Origin: an uncultured bacterium | Lineage (GTDB): Bacteria > Verrucomicrobiota > Verrucomicrobiia > Verrucomicrobiales > V1-33 | NCBI GenBank assembly: GCA_903936775.1 | Contig: CAIZWU010000026.1 | Coordinates: forward strand, 1 to 33,834 | DNA length: 33,834 nucleotides | Reading direction: 5' to 3' | Part shown: piece by piece, positions 27,176 through 33,834 of the stretch | How positions within the stretch are numbered: the first letter of the stretch is position 1 | How the letters are laid out: every line of letters starts with the position of its first letter | Notes under the pieces: model-generated | Told to the model about the DNA's origin: nothing | The model's database searches: none | What the model saw: only the letters and a program-made list of their open reading frames with translations | Made by a program: the position numbers and the translations under genes

Positions 27176-28045
27176 CTAAATGAAGGCACTGCGGAGGCCC
27201 CGCCAGGCAGCCGGGATGGCTTGGGCGACCTCTCCGGCAAAATGCCCCCAATTGCGGAGAAAATCCCCCACGCTGAGTTCCGGGGCGGCGGCGGTGAGCA
27301 GGAAGGCGAGGAGGAAAGCATTGACCAGATAAATCAGGGTGGTGGAGAAGAAGACGCCATTGATCCGCAGATCCGGCTGATCCTTGGCTATCATCCACAA
27401 TGTGAAAGTAAGATGAAATCCCCAGGTGAGTCCGATCAGCAGGAAAATTCCCCAGAGCGGCCGGAACCCAAAACCGCCCGGCAGGGCAAACCGCATGGTA
27501 AGGTCGAAGCAGGTTCCCAGCAGCAGGCAGAGCGGCACGAGGATCAGCGTATAAAGTGGGATAAAGTAGGGAGAGAGGGCGATCAGCACGTTGTTTTTGT
27601 CGGTCAGGACGTGCCCCCCTTTGGAGGTCACGTGGAAACAACGGACCTTTCCGCCGCAGAGAATCGTGAAGATGGCGTGGGTCATCTCATGCGCCCAGAC
27701 GTAAAGCCATACCGGCCGGGGCAGCCACAGGAAGGCGATGGTCCAAAGGATCAGGCCAAGGGCAAAAAACCAAAAAGCCGGGGTCTGCCAGAAGGACTGG
27801 CCCATGGAATCCATGAAGCCGGAAGCGAGGGCGCGCGTCGTGATGAGACAGGCGGGCAGCAGTAAAATCCATGCGATCCACTGGTAAATTTGCCGGAGCG
27901 ATACGGTACGCGGAGGATGCAGCACAGCCGAGGTCGTCCGGCTGGCGAGCATCTTTTCCCGTTTTGCCCGGGGCAGCCGGCGGTTCGCGGGAGCCCGGCG
28001 CGCCACCAGATCATCGGCTTTCGGGGAGGAGGGCTTGCGCGGCAT
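27176..28045 (-). CDS. Integral-membrane HExxH metalloprotease (M50/site-2-protease-like)
   Basis: The 289-residue protein has a basic cytosolic N-terminus (about 1-50) and about six hydrophobic segments. The second ends in YVWAHEMTHAIFT, an HExxH zinc motif (His119, Glu120, His123) at the membrane, as in site-2 proteases. The conserved-looking QPDLRINGVFFS (about 213-224) could supply the third zinc ligand (Asp215), although the canonical LDG motif is not seen and there is no PDZ domain. It may process membrane proteins or cleave regulators by intramembrane proteolysis. It precedes the amidase and the papain-like gene on the same strand. The ATG at 28045 is chosen; the frame opens at 28189 and would overlap the WD40 ORF. 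Confidence 0.75.
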   Translation of the reverse strand: MPRKPSSPKADDLVARRAPANRRLPRAKREKMLASRTTSAVLHPPRTVSLRQIYQWIAWILLLPACLITTRALASGFMDSMGQSFWQTPAFWFFALGLILWTIAFLWLPRPVWLYVWAHEMTHAIFTILCGGKVRCFHVTSKGGHVLTDKNNVLIALSPYFIPLYTLILVPLCLLLGTCFDLTMRFALPGGFGFRPLWGIFLLIGLTWGFHLTFTLWMIAKDQPDLRINGVFFSTTLIYLVNAFLLAFLLTAAAPELSVGDFLRNWGHFAGEVAQAIPAAWRGLRSAFI

Positions 28046-28133
28046 GATGGCGGCTGGAAAGTAAAGGGGAGCCCAATATAAACTCATCCAAGGCATCTGC
28101 CAAGACGCCTTTACGCCGATTTCCTTCTCCTTT

Positions 28134-28523
28134 TCAGTCCACCGGCTGATCGGTCGCCGTTTCCAGATTCCAGAGCCACCCCGCTTCAAAGTTTCCCATG
28201 CTGGCCAAGGTCCGCCCTCCGGGCGAATACGCGAGGCAGGTCACGTCCTGGACAGGCCCCTTGAGCACAGCCTGCGCGTCCCCCGAGGCGGTATCCCATA
28301 GGCGGACGGCCGCCTCCATGCTTCCGCTGGCGAGCTGCTGCCCATCCGGCGAAAAGGCCAGAGTGGTGATCTGGGCGAGGTGACCGATCAGGCTGCACAC
28401 CACTCCGGCGTCCACGTGATACAGTTTGATCACCGCAGCTCTACTGCCTGCCACCGCGACCTGGCGGCCATCCGTATTGAGGGTGATCATCCCGATGCCC
28501 CCTCTTGCGCGCCTCTTGAACAT
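28134..28523 (-). CDS. Three-blade WD40 ORF, probably a gene fragment
   Basis: The frame encodes about 129 residues from an ATG at 28523; a TTG at 28553 would add ten. Three consecutive WD40-type repeats are visible, with cores TLNTDGRQVAVAG, LAFSPDGQQLASGS...VRLWD and LAYSPGGRTLASMG. A closed beta-propeller normally needs six to eight blades, so the product cannot fold alone unless it oligomerises. An in-frame TGA lies directly upstream, so no longer version exists here. It is probably the remnant of a larger propeller protein, since the adjacent 28.67-29.09 kb stretch is also a gene fragment. Confidence 0.55.
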   Translation of the reverse strand: MFKRRARGGIGMITLNTDGRQVAVAGSRAAVIKLYHVDAGVVCSLIGHLAQITTLAFSPDGQQLASGSMEAAVRLWDTASGDAQAVLKGPVQDVTCLAYSPGGRTLASMGNFEAGWLWNLETATDQPVD

Positions 28524-28562
28524 GCCGCCTGCTACGATACGGCCTAAATTCAACCCGCCTCA

Positions 28563-28632
28563 CGGTGTCATGAATTTTGAGTCAACCACCCCGTCTTGAA
28601 AAACACCTCCGGTGTCATTTTAATCTGAGTCA
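28563..28632. repeat. Imperfect 22/23-bp direct repeat
   Basis: Two copies, 28563-28584 and 28610-28632, share the left end CGGTGTCAT and the right end TGAGTCA, with a partly conserved AT-rich core. They are spaced 47 bases apart, start to start. They lie between two gene fragments and 40-110 bases upstream of the WD40 start. They could be operator sites or remnants of a mobile-element end. Confidence 0.6.
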
Positions 28633-28670
28633 TCGCGCTTATGCCGTGGGCAGGCCGATCCTGCGGTGCC

Positions 28671-29088
28671 TCACGGTGGGCTCATTGCGGTGACTCCCGA
28701 AAGCCTGCGGAAAAAAGCGCGCTTCCGCTCAGAGCTGATGCCCCCGTTCACGGACGGCGGCTGATACCCCTTCTCCATCCCCTCCCGTTTGCGCGGATAG
28801 TCAAACCAGCCCCACGAAGCATGAGCCACAGTGGCGGCCGCAAAGTTGTTGTCCGGCAAATCGAAGTCCTCGTGATCGTCCTCGTTGAAAACAATCGGCA
28901 TGGAATGGTAGCCCGGCGCTGCCCGGGTTTGCCGCACCATCTCCGTGATGCGGGCAGGGTCCTTTACCCCATGGCCATGCAGCAGCAGGAAGTCGGAGAC
29001 CCTCACCACTTTTTCGTGCGGCACCGCCCCGCCTCCGTAACTGGTGCCCACCAGCAACCGGCGGCCGTCCTCCCGGGTCCCGCGCGCC
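28671..29088 (-). pseudogene. C-terminal remnant of a secreted Verrucomicrobia/Planctomycetes protein
   Basis: The frame reads GTREDGRRLLVGTSYGGG, VVRVSDFLLLHGHGV, MPIVFNEDDHEDFD, HASWGWFDYP and ends with GGISSERKRAFFRRL. This looks like the last third of a larger exported protein that I recognise only as a type seen in this phylum, possibly with a glycosidase-like TIM barrel. An in-frame TAA at about 29089 ends the open frame upstream, and no start with a leader is present. I therefore call it a truncated pseudogene. A TTG near 29057 could in principle start a 128-residue product. Confidence 0.6.
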
Positions 29089-29323
29089 CGTTAAATCAAT
29101 TCATGCACCCGGTCAACCCGGGGGCGATCCATGCCGCACTCAGAACGATCCGCAACATCCACCCATTATGGTCCGACCGCAAAAAGACCCTCGTTCACCT
29201 CCTGACGCCATGGCAGACGATGATTGATCCGGTTGTTGGATTTCGCTGTGTTTATTTTTCCGGATTTTGGATTAATGGGCGTTGGCCCTGACTGCGGCGG
29301 CCTGCCTCCTCCTTGAAAAACCC

Positions 29324-30430
29324 ATGGCCCCTGCCCCAACCCGTGCCGCTCTCCTGACAGGCCGTCTGCTTTCGTTGGATCAGTTCCGCGGCTACACGGT
29401 GGCGGCGATGTTTCTCGTGAACTACGGCGGGAACTTTGCGGCGATGCCGGCGGTGCTGAAACATCACAACACCTATTGCAGCCTGGCCGATACGGTCATG
29501 CCGCAGTTTCTCTTCGCGGTAGGTTTTGCCCTGCGGCTGGTGGTGCTGCGCAATCTCAACCAGACCGGCGCGCGGACAACGTGGCTGCGGGCCTTGCGCC
29601 GGATCGGGCTGCTCCTGGTGGTGGGCCTCGCCTTCTACCATCTCAACTGGGACACCACGCGCTGGGACGGGCTGCTGCATCCCATCTGGCGGCCGTGGGG
29701 CGTGGCGGATCTCTGGCGCGACGCCTTTCAGACGCTGGTCCACATCGCCGTGACCAGCCTGTGGGTGCTGCCGGTCATCGCCGCAGCGGCGCGCCCGCGG
29801 CTCCTGTTTGGGGTGGGCTCGGGGCTGCTGCATCTCGGCCTGTCCGCGTGGTTCTGGTATGAGCTGCTGCATGAAAAAAAAGTGATCGACGGCGGCCCGG
29901 CCGGCTTCCTGACTTGGACCATCCCGGCACTGGCGGGCTCCTTCGCGTATGACTTCCGGCAGGAACGGGGAGCGCGCGGAGCCCTGCGCCCGCTGCTCCA
30001 ATGGGGCGGCCTTCTCATGCTGCTGGGCTATCTGATCTCGTGCCTCGGCGCGGGCGGCCATCTGGCCGCGCCGCCATTCTTTCCGCCACACGTGCCGGTT
30101 GATCTGTGGACCATGAGCCAGCGGGCGGGCAGCCTCTCGTATCTCACCTTCGCGGCGGGCTTCTCCCTCGCGGTGTATGCCGGCTTTGTCTGGTTATGCG
30201 ATCTGCACCATAAAAAACTCGCCCTCTTCACGATCCTCGGGGCCAATGCCCTCGCCGCCTACCTGGTCCATGCCTGGGTGGACGTCCCGTTCTCGTGGCT
30301 GCGGGACACGCCCCGGCTTGACGAATACGCCCGGCTCCCCCTCGCCCTCCTCCTCACCGCCGGATTCATCGCCACCAGCACCTTCCTCGTGTGGTGCCTG
30401 AACCGCCGCGGCTGGTTCCTGCGCCTGTGA
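29324..30430 (+). CDS. HGSNAT/DUF5009-like integral membrane acyltransferase
   Basis: The 368-residue protein starts with a short cytosolic segment followed by RLLSLDQFRGYTVAAMFLVN, the hallmark of the heparan-alpha-glucosaminide N-acetyltransferase (HGSNAT/YeiB/DUF5009) group. About ten membrane helices follow. Conserved-looking His and Asp residues (LKHHNTYCSLADTVMPQF) lie in the first luminal loop, where the family's active site is placed. It probably acetylates or otherwise acylates an envelope polysaccharide or lipid-linked sugar. The ATG at 29324 is preferred over an in-frame TTG at 29282. It stands alone, with decayed sequence upstream and the hairpin repeat array downstream. Confidence 0.87.
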   Translation: MAPAPTRAALLTGRLLSLDQFRGYTVAAMFLVNYGGNFAAMPAVLKHHNTYCSLADTVMPQFLFAVGFALRLVVLRNLNQTGARTTWLRALRRIGLLLVVGLAFYHLNWDTTRWDGLLHPIWRPWGVADLWRDAFQTLVHIAVTSLWVLPVIAAAARPRLLFGVGSGLLHLGLSAWFWYELLHEKKVIDGGPAGFLTWTIPALAGSFAYDFRQERGARGALRPLLQWGGLLMLLGYLISCLGAGGHLAAPPFFPPHVPVDLWTMSQRAGSLSYLTFAAGFSLAVYAGFVWLCDLHHKKLALFTILGANALAAYLVHAWVDVPFSWLRDTPRLDEYARLPLALLLTAGFIATSTFLVWCLNRRGWFLRL

Positions 30431-30532
30431 TGCGCCGCCTTGGTTCTGGGATGGCAAGGCCGGTCGGGATCTGCTCCGCCATCGTAATCCCCGGGGCTGC
30501 GCCTGATCATCGCCGTGGTCAATATACCATTT

Positions 30533-30648
30533 CCGGCTGAAATCAGGCAGCCGGTATCCCGGAGGGATGATAGCCATTAGCCGGTGGTGGAGCGAAGCGA
30601 CACCACCGGATCCCGATGAAACACCCCCGGCATCCAGGCAGGGATGCC
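30533..30648 (+). repeat. Compound hairpin (REP-like) array, copy on the RAYT stop-codon side
   Basis: Four inverted repeats follow one another: CCGGCTG/CAGCCGG (30533-30554), ATCCC/GGGAT (30556-30568), CCGGTGGTG/CACCACCGG around the loop GAGCGAAGCGA (30581-30609) and GGCATCC/GGGATGCC (30629-30648). The same order, with some altered stems, recurs in inverted orientation at 31184-31319 on the other side of the transposase gene. This is the arrangement expected for a REP/BIME-type element mobilised by a RAYT. Confidence 0.8.
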
Positions 30649-30687
30649 AGAATCCCCCACTGCCCTATCTACGATTCAATCCAAATA

Positions 30688-31122
30688 CTATTCATCATAT
30701 TCGACCTCTGTTTTCTCCAACATGGCGATCAATTCCTCCCGGAATGACCGCTTCCGGTGATGCTCCGCCCGGTTGGCGATATACCCCGCCACCGCCGCCC
30801 GCGCCGTGGCACTGATGGTGAAGGCCGCATAACTTTCCTGCCAGGCAAAGTCTCCTACGCCGCCAGTGTTCTGCATCCAGATGGACGATGCCTTTTTCAA
30901 TTCACGCATGAAATCGCTCAGGGTGGCGGTGGCCTTCAGCCCGAACAGCAGATGCACATGGTCGGCCACCCCGCCCACCCGCTCGGGGAATCCGCCGAGA
31001 CCTTCGATGGTGCCGCCAGGATATTCGTGGAGACGGGTGAGGATCTCCTGGCGGATCAGGGGCTGCCGGTCCTTGGTGCCGAAGACCACGTGATAATTCA
31101 GACTGGGATAAGTGGAGGGCAT
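30688..31122 (-). CDS. REP-associated tyrosine transposase (RAYT), IS200/Y1 family
   Basis: The 144-residue protein begins MPSTYPSLNYHVVFGTKDRQP, the typical opening of IS200-like/RAYT proteins. The metal-binding HUH-type motif is DHVHLLF (His55-Val-His57), and the catalytic tyrosine is Tyr114 in VAGYIANRAEHH. Such enzymes nick and rejoin single-stranded DNA at hairpins. It is a single-copy, apparently intact gene flanked on both sides by inverted hairpin arrays, which fits a domesticated RAYT with its REP substrates rather than a standard insertion sequence. The ATG at 31122 begins the conserved region; a start at 31188 would run into the hairpin array. Confidence 0.92.
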   Translation of the reverse strand: MPSTYPSLNYHVVFGTKDRQPLIRQEILTRLHEYPGGTIEGLGGFPERVGGVADHVHLLFGLKATATLSDFMRELKKASSIWMQNTGGVGDFAWQESYAAFTISATARAAVAGYIANRAEHHRKRSFREELIAMLEKTEVEYDE

Positions 31123-31183
31123 CGATTGGTTGGGATGGTGGCGGTTCCGGGACGGTGATCCGGGGGGCGGAGGGGGATTTGCT

Positions 31184-31319
31184 GGCATCCCTGCCGGGAT
31201 GCGTGGATTTTGTGGGGGGGATGTTCCGGGGATGTCGCTTCGCTCAATCCCCGGCTAATAGCTTTGATCCCGCCGGGATCTTCGGGAGCAAACTGACGCA
31301 GTGCCGGGGCAATCCGGCA
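31184..31319 (-). repeat. Compound hairpin (REP-like) array, copy on the RAYT start-codon side
   Basis: Read on the minus strand, the same order appears as in the other copy: TGCCGG/CCGGCA (31302-31319), GATCCCG/CGGGATC (31266-31280), CCGGGGAT/ATCCCCGG around the conserved AGCGAAGCGA core (31226-31254) and GCATCCC/CCTGCC...GGGATGC (31184-31202). The stem of the third element differs from the other copy (GGGAT versus GTGGTG), yet both arms changed together, so pairing is kept. Confidence 0.8.
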
Positions 31320-31358
31320 TGTTGGGAAATGGGAATGATTTGGCAGCCGGTTGCGGGA

Positions 31359-33834
31359 CTATTTTTTCCCGTCCGGTTTGCTCTTTTGGGTAATCACCAG
31401 CAATCCGTTTCCGGGTTTCGGCTGCTTCACTTCGGAACGGGTGCCATCCGGCCAGCGGACGGTGATGCTTTCGATATCCTTGGCGTCGCCGAGGCCGAAG
31501 GTCAGGTCGGCGGGGGACTGGGAGAGGTAGCCAGAGCCGGCTTGGACTTCCGCGGTCTGGGGGGCACCGATGGCGGTGGTCAGCTTGACGAGCGCTCCGA
31601 TGCCGTTGGGATTTCCGGCGGGCCCGCGGAGCCTGACCGTCACGAACTGCCCGCGGGCGGCTCCCTTGGAGATAAAGGCATCCATGGGCCTGTTATTGAT
31701 GCCGAAGGCCAGATCCGGGCGGCCATCGGCGTTGAGGTCGGCTACGGTGAGGCTTTTGGCATCACCGGGTTCCGCGATGCCGCTTTGATCCGGCCAGGCG
31801 GTGTCGAGGCCACCCTTGCCATTCCCGGTCAGAAGCAGGGACAGGCCTCCCGCCATGCGGCCGGTTTCCACCTGCGCCGTGAAAAAGTTCTGGGCCAGGA
31901 CCACATCCGGTGCGGTATCGCCATTCAGTTCCGCGACGACGACCCCGAAGGACGGGGCAATCTGGGCCAGCCAGGGGAGGGGCTCCACGGTGAAGTGACC
32001 TTTCCCATCATTCCGGAGCAGGGCGCTGTCGAGCACGGTGGCGCTGAACTTCTGCACGCTATCCAGTTTTTCCGGTGAATAGATTTCACTGAGGCTGGCC
32101 TTCGCGAACGCGCTGTAGGTTTGGAATTTGTCCTTGATGAAGGGCATGGCCAAGGAGGAGCAACTCTTGCCCCGGATCGGCACGAGGGCGTCCTTCTCGT
32201 ATTCAGCTTCGACAATCTGGGCTTTGCCGCTGCCGTCCATGTCCCCGTAATAGATCAAGGCAGGATGAGCCGGGTCGGGATGGTATTTGGTATTCCGCCC
32301 GAAGTTGGTGGCGATGTAATCGATGTCGCCGTCGCCATCGAGATCCCGTCCGGCGATGCCGTTCCACCACCCGCTGGAGGTTTCCAGTCCGGTCTTGCCG
32401 GCTTTGGCCAGCTGTCCCTTTTCATTGAGGAAAAGCAGGATGGTGCCCCATTCGTGGGTGAGCAGCAGGTCCGGCCAGGCATCTCCGTCGGCATCGCTCC
32501 AAAGCGCCCCGGTGACCATGCCAGTCTTCACCAGACCTGCCGGGGTGATGTCGGTGAACTTGCCCTGATCATTCCGCAGCAGGTGGTTGGCCGCGCTGGT
32601 GGGATAGGCCCCGGGCACGCAGCGGCCCCCGACAAAAATGTCCAGATCGCCATCCCGGTCAAAATCGGCCGCGACGACCGGACCCCCGCTGTCGCGGATG
32701 TCAGGCAACTGCCCCGCAGCGGCGGCAGAGAAAGTGCCCTGGCCGTCATTCAGATAGAGCCGGTCCTGGTAGGTGAAGGCCCCGGCATTGCTTTCGACCC
32801 CGCCGCTCACAATATAGAGGTCGGCATCACCGTCCCCTTCCGCATCCAGAAACAGCACGCCCATGTCCTCGCTGAGGAGATCGCTGGGAAAACCCTGCGG
32901 GGCGGGCTCGAAGCCGCCGGTCGGGCGGGCAAGCAGCAGCTGCCGGCTGCCATAACGGGCCCCGCCGAGGAAGAGGTCGTCCCGCCCGTCCCCATTCACA
33001 TCGCCCCACGCATGGCCGGGCCCCAGTTGCGACATGGCATTGGGAAGCAGGGGCTCGCGGGCGAAGTCATCGTAGGGTTTCTCCTCGTGAACCGCCGCCG
33101 CGAGCGCTGGATCCGGGGCAAAGAGCGCCACCGGAGGGGGAGCCTGTGGCAAATCCGTGGCCTGGGCCGGCTCGGTGATGGTGTAGTGGCGGCCCGCCGC
33201 GAGATTTTCAAAAACCTGCTCCCGCCCGCTGGGCCATCGCAGCTTCAAGCGGCGGATCGCGGGGTCAGCCCCCAGACCAAAATGCATCAGAGGTTGATCG
33301 GAGCCCAGATAACCACGGGTGAGCGTGAGCTCCCGGACCTGGACGCCGGAGGCGGTCTCCACCCTGGCCTGCACCCCGGTGCCAAAAAGATCCGAGGCGG
33401 TGCCCTTGAACTGGAAGGTCACGCGGTTCCCCTCCTGGCTGTCATTGCGGTAGATGACGACCGGCTCATCGAGACGCACGCTGACGAGATCGAGATCGCC
33501 ATCGCCATCCAGATCGCCCGCCGCACAGCCAAAACTCATGCCGGTGTGATCCAGTCCCCAAGCGGCCGCCGTCTCCTCGAAGGCCATGCCGCCGGAGTTT
33601 CGCCAGGCCATGTTGGTTTCCTTGAGAGGGGGGAGCTTTTTGAAGCGGTCCCACTGGGTCATGGTGCCGGCGTCCTTGCGCACTTCGGGATCGTCCTTCT
33701 CATTGAAATTCCGGGTCATCCCGGCCTGGACGAAGACGTCATTCCTTCCGTCATTATCGAAATCACAGAGCCGGGCCGCCCATGACCAGTTGGAGTTGGC
33801 CAGGCCGGCCAGATAGGCGCCTTCCAGCCAGCGG
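31359..33834 (-). CDS. FG-GAP/VCBS-repeat protein with two ASPIC/UnbV domains, 5' end outside window
   Basis: The frame is open from the right edge to the stop at 31359 (825 codons seen), so the N-terminus is missing. Repeated Asp-rich calcium-binding loops of FG-GAP type occur throughout (DFDNDGRNDVF, DLDGDGDLDLV, DVNGDGRDDLFLGG, DFDRDGDLDIFVGG, DLNADGRPDLAFG). An ASPIC/UnbV-type module appears twice: near VRELTLTRGYLGSDQPLMHF...RWPSG, and again at the C-terminus near GSGYLSQSPADLTFGLG...RWPDGT. It is an extracellular or surface beta-propeller protein of the CRTAC1-like group, common in this phylum, with a possible carbohydrate- or protein-binding role. The visible part has no catalytic residues I can name. 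Confidence 0.9.
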   Translation of the reverse strand, partial: RWLEGAYLAGLANSNWSWAARLCDFDNDGRNDVFVQAGMTRNFNEKDDPEVRKDAGTMTQWDRFKKLPPLKETNMAWRNSGGMAFEETAAAWGLDHTGMSFGCAAGDLDGDGDLDLVSVRLDEPVVIYRNDSQEGNRVTFQFKGTASDLFGTGVQARVETASGVQVRELTLTRGYLGSDQPLMHFGLGADPAIRRLKLRWPSGREQVFENLAAGRHYTITEPAQATDLPQAPPPVALFAPDPALAAAVHEEKPYDDFAREPLLPNAMSQLGPGHAWGDVNGDGRDDLFLGGARYGSRQLLLARPTGGFEPAPQGFPSDLLSEDMGVLFLDAEGDGDADLYIVSGGVESNAGAFTYQDRLYLNDGQGTFSAAAAGQLPDIRDSGGPVVAADFDRDGDLDIFVGGRCVPGAYPTSAANHLLRNDQGKFTDITPAGLVKTGMVTGALWSDADGDAWPDLLLTHEWGTILLFLNEKGQLAKAGKTGLETSSGWWNGIAGRDLDGDGDIDYIATNFGRNTKYHPDPAHPALIYYGDMDGSGKAQIVEAEYEKDALVPIRGKSCSSLAMPFIKDKFQTYSAFAKASLSEIYSPEKLDSVQKFSATVLDSALLRNDGKGHFTVEPLPWLAQIAPSFGVVVAELNGDTAPDVVLAQNFFTAQVETGRMAGGLSLLLTGNGKGGLDTAWPDQSGIAEPGDAKSLTVADLNADGRPDLAFGINNRPMDAFISKGAARGQFVTVRLRGPAGNPNGIGALVKLTTAIGAPQTAEVQAGSGYLSQSPADLTFGLGDAKDIESITVRWPDGTRSEVKQPKPGNGLLVITQKSKPDGKK

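Noticed and set aside
32121..33785. 554-aa plus-strand ORF opposite the FG-GAP protein
   Set aside because: It mirrors the repeated Asp-Gly loops of the real gene and has no recognisable domain.

Overview
The window is about 33.8 kb of GC-rich bacterial chromosome. Its gene content points to the Planctomycetes-Verrucomicrobia group, most likely class Verrucomicrobiae. Markers are DUF1549/DUF1553 (PSD1/PSCyt) proteins, a DUF1501 protein, a Tat-exported Gfo/Idh/MocA oxidoreductase, an FG-GAP/ASPIC-UnbV protein and an SHD1-like domain. The assignment rests on protein families only; there is no rRNA or other phylogenetic marker here. No tRNA, rRNA, CRISPR array or phage region was seen. Many genes lack a clear Shine-Dalgarno sequence.

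Layout. 1-5.5 kb (minus strand): a DUF1549/DUF1553 protein cut by the left edge, a small orphan ORF, a secreted protein with one CxxCH motif, a membrane-anchored EEP-family phosphodiesterase and an FmdB-type zinc ribbon protein. 5.6-9.2 kb: a PrxQ-like peroxiredoxin and a carotenoid-desaturase-like FAD oxidoreductase (minus), divergent from the Gfo/Idh/MocA gene (plus). 9.2-15.3 kb (minus): a five-gene run of uracil-DNA-glycosylase-like protein, membrane protein, DEAD-box helicase (motif II reads DECD), Maf nucleotide pyrophosphatase and a secreted thioredoxin-fold protein with an SHD1-like tail. 15.4-18.3 kb (plus): a PspA/IM30 protein, a three-helix membrane protein and a tandem AAA+ ATPase with a degenerate first module. 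18.4-20.3 kb (minus): an exported S9 peptidase. 20.6-24.4 kb (plus): a PSCyt1-DUF1549-DUF1553 gene split by an in-frame amber codon, then its DUF1501 partner. 24.6-28.1 kb (minus): three envelope genes, namely a papain-like/C39-like secreted protein, an N-acetylmuramoyl-L-alanine amidase and an integral-membrane HExxH protease. 28.1-29.1 kb: a decayed stretch with a three-blade WD40 ORF, a near-perfect direct repeat and the C-terminal remnant of a larger secreted protein. 29.3-30.4 kb (plus): an HGSNAT/DUF5009-like membrane acyltransferase. 30.5-31.3 kb: an IS200-like RAYT transposase flanked by inverted copies of a compound hairpin element. 31.4 kb to the end (minus): a large FG-GAP/ASPIC-UnbV protein cut by the right edge.

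The most interesting items are these. (1) PspA, which belongs to the ESCRT-III superfamily, sits with a membrane protein and a Vps4-like AAA+ ATPase, suggesting a bacterial membrane-remodelling module. (2) The RAYT gene is flanked by paired hairpin arrays whose stems have co-varied. (3) A family-4-like uracil-DNA glycosylase has lost most of its iron-sulfur cysteines. (4) An otherwise intact PSCyt1-DUF1549-DUF1553 reading frame is interrupted by one nonsense codon.
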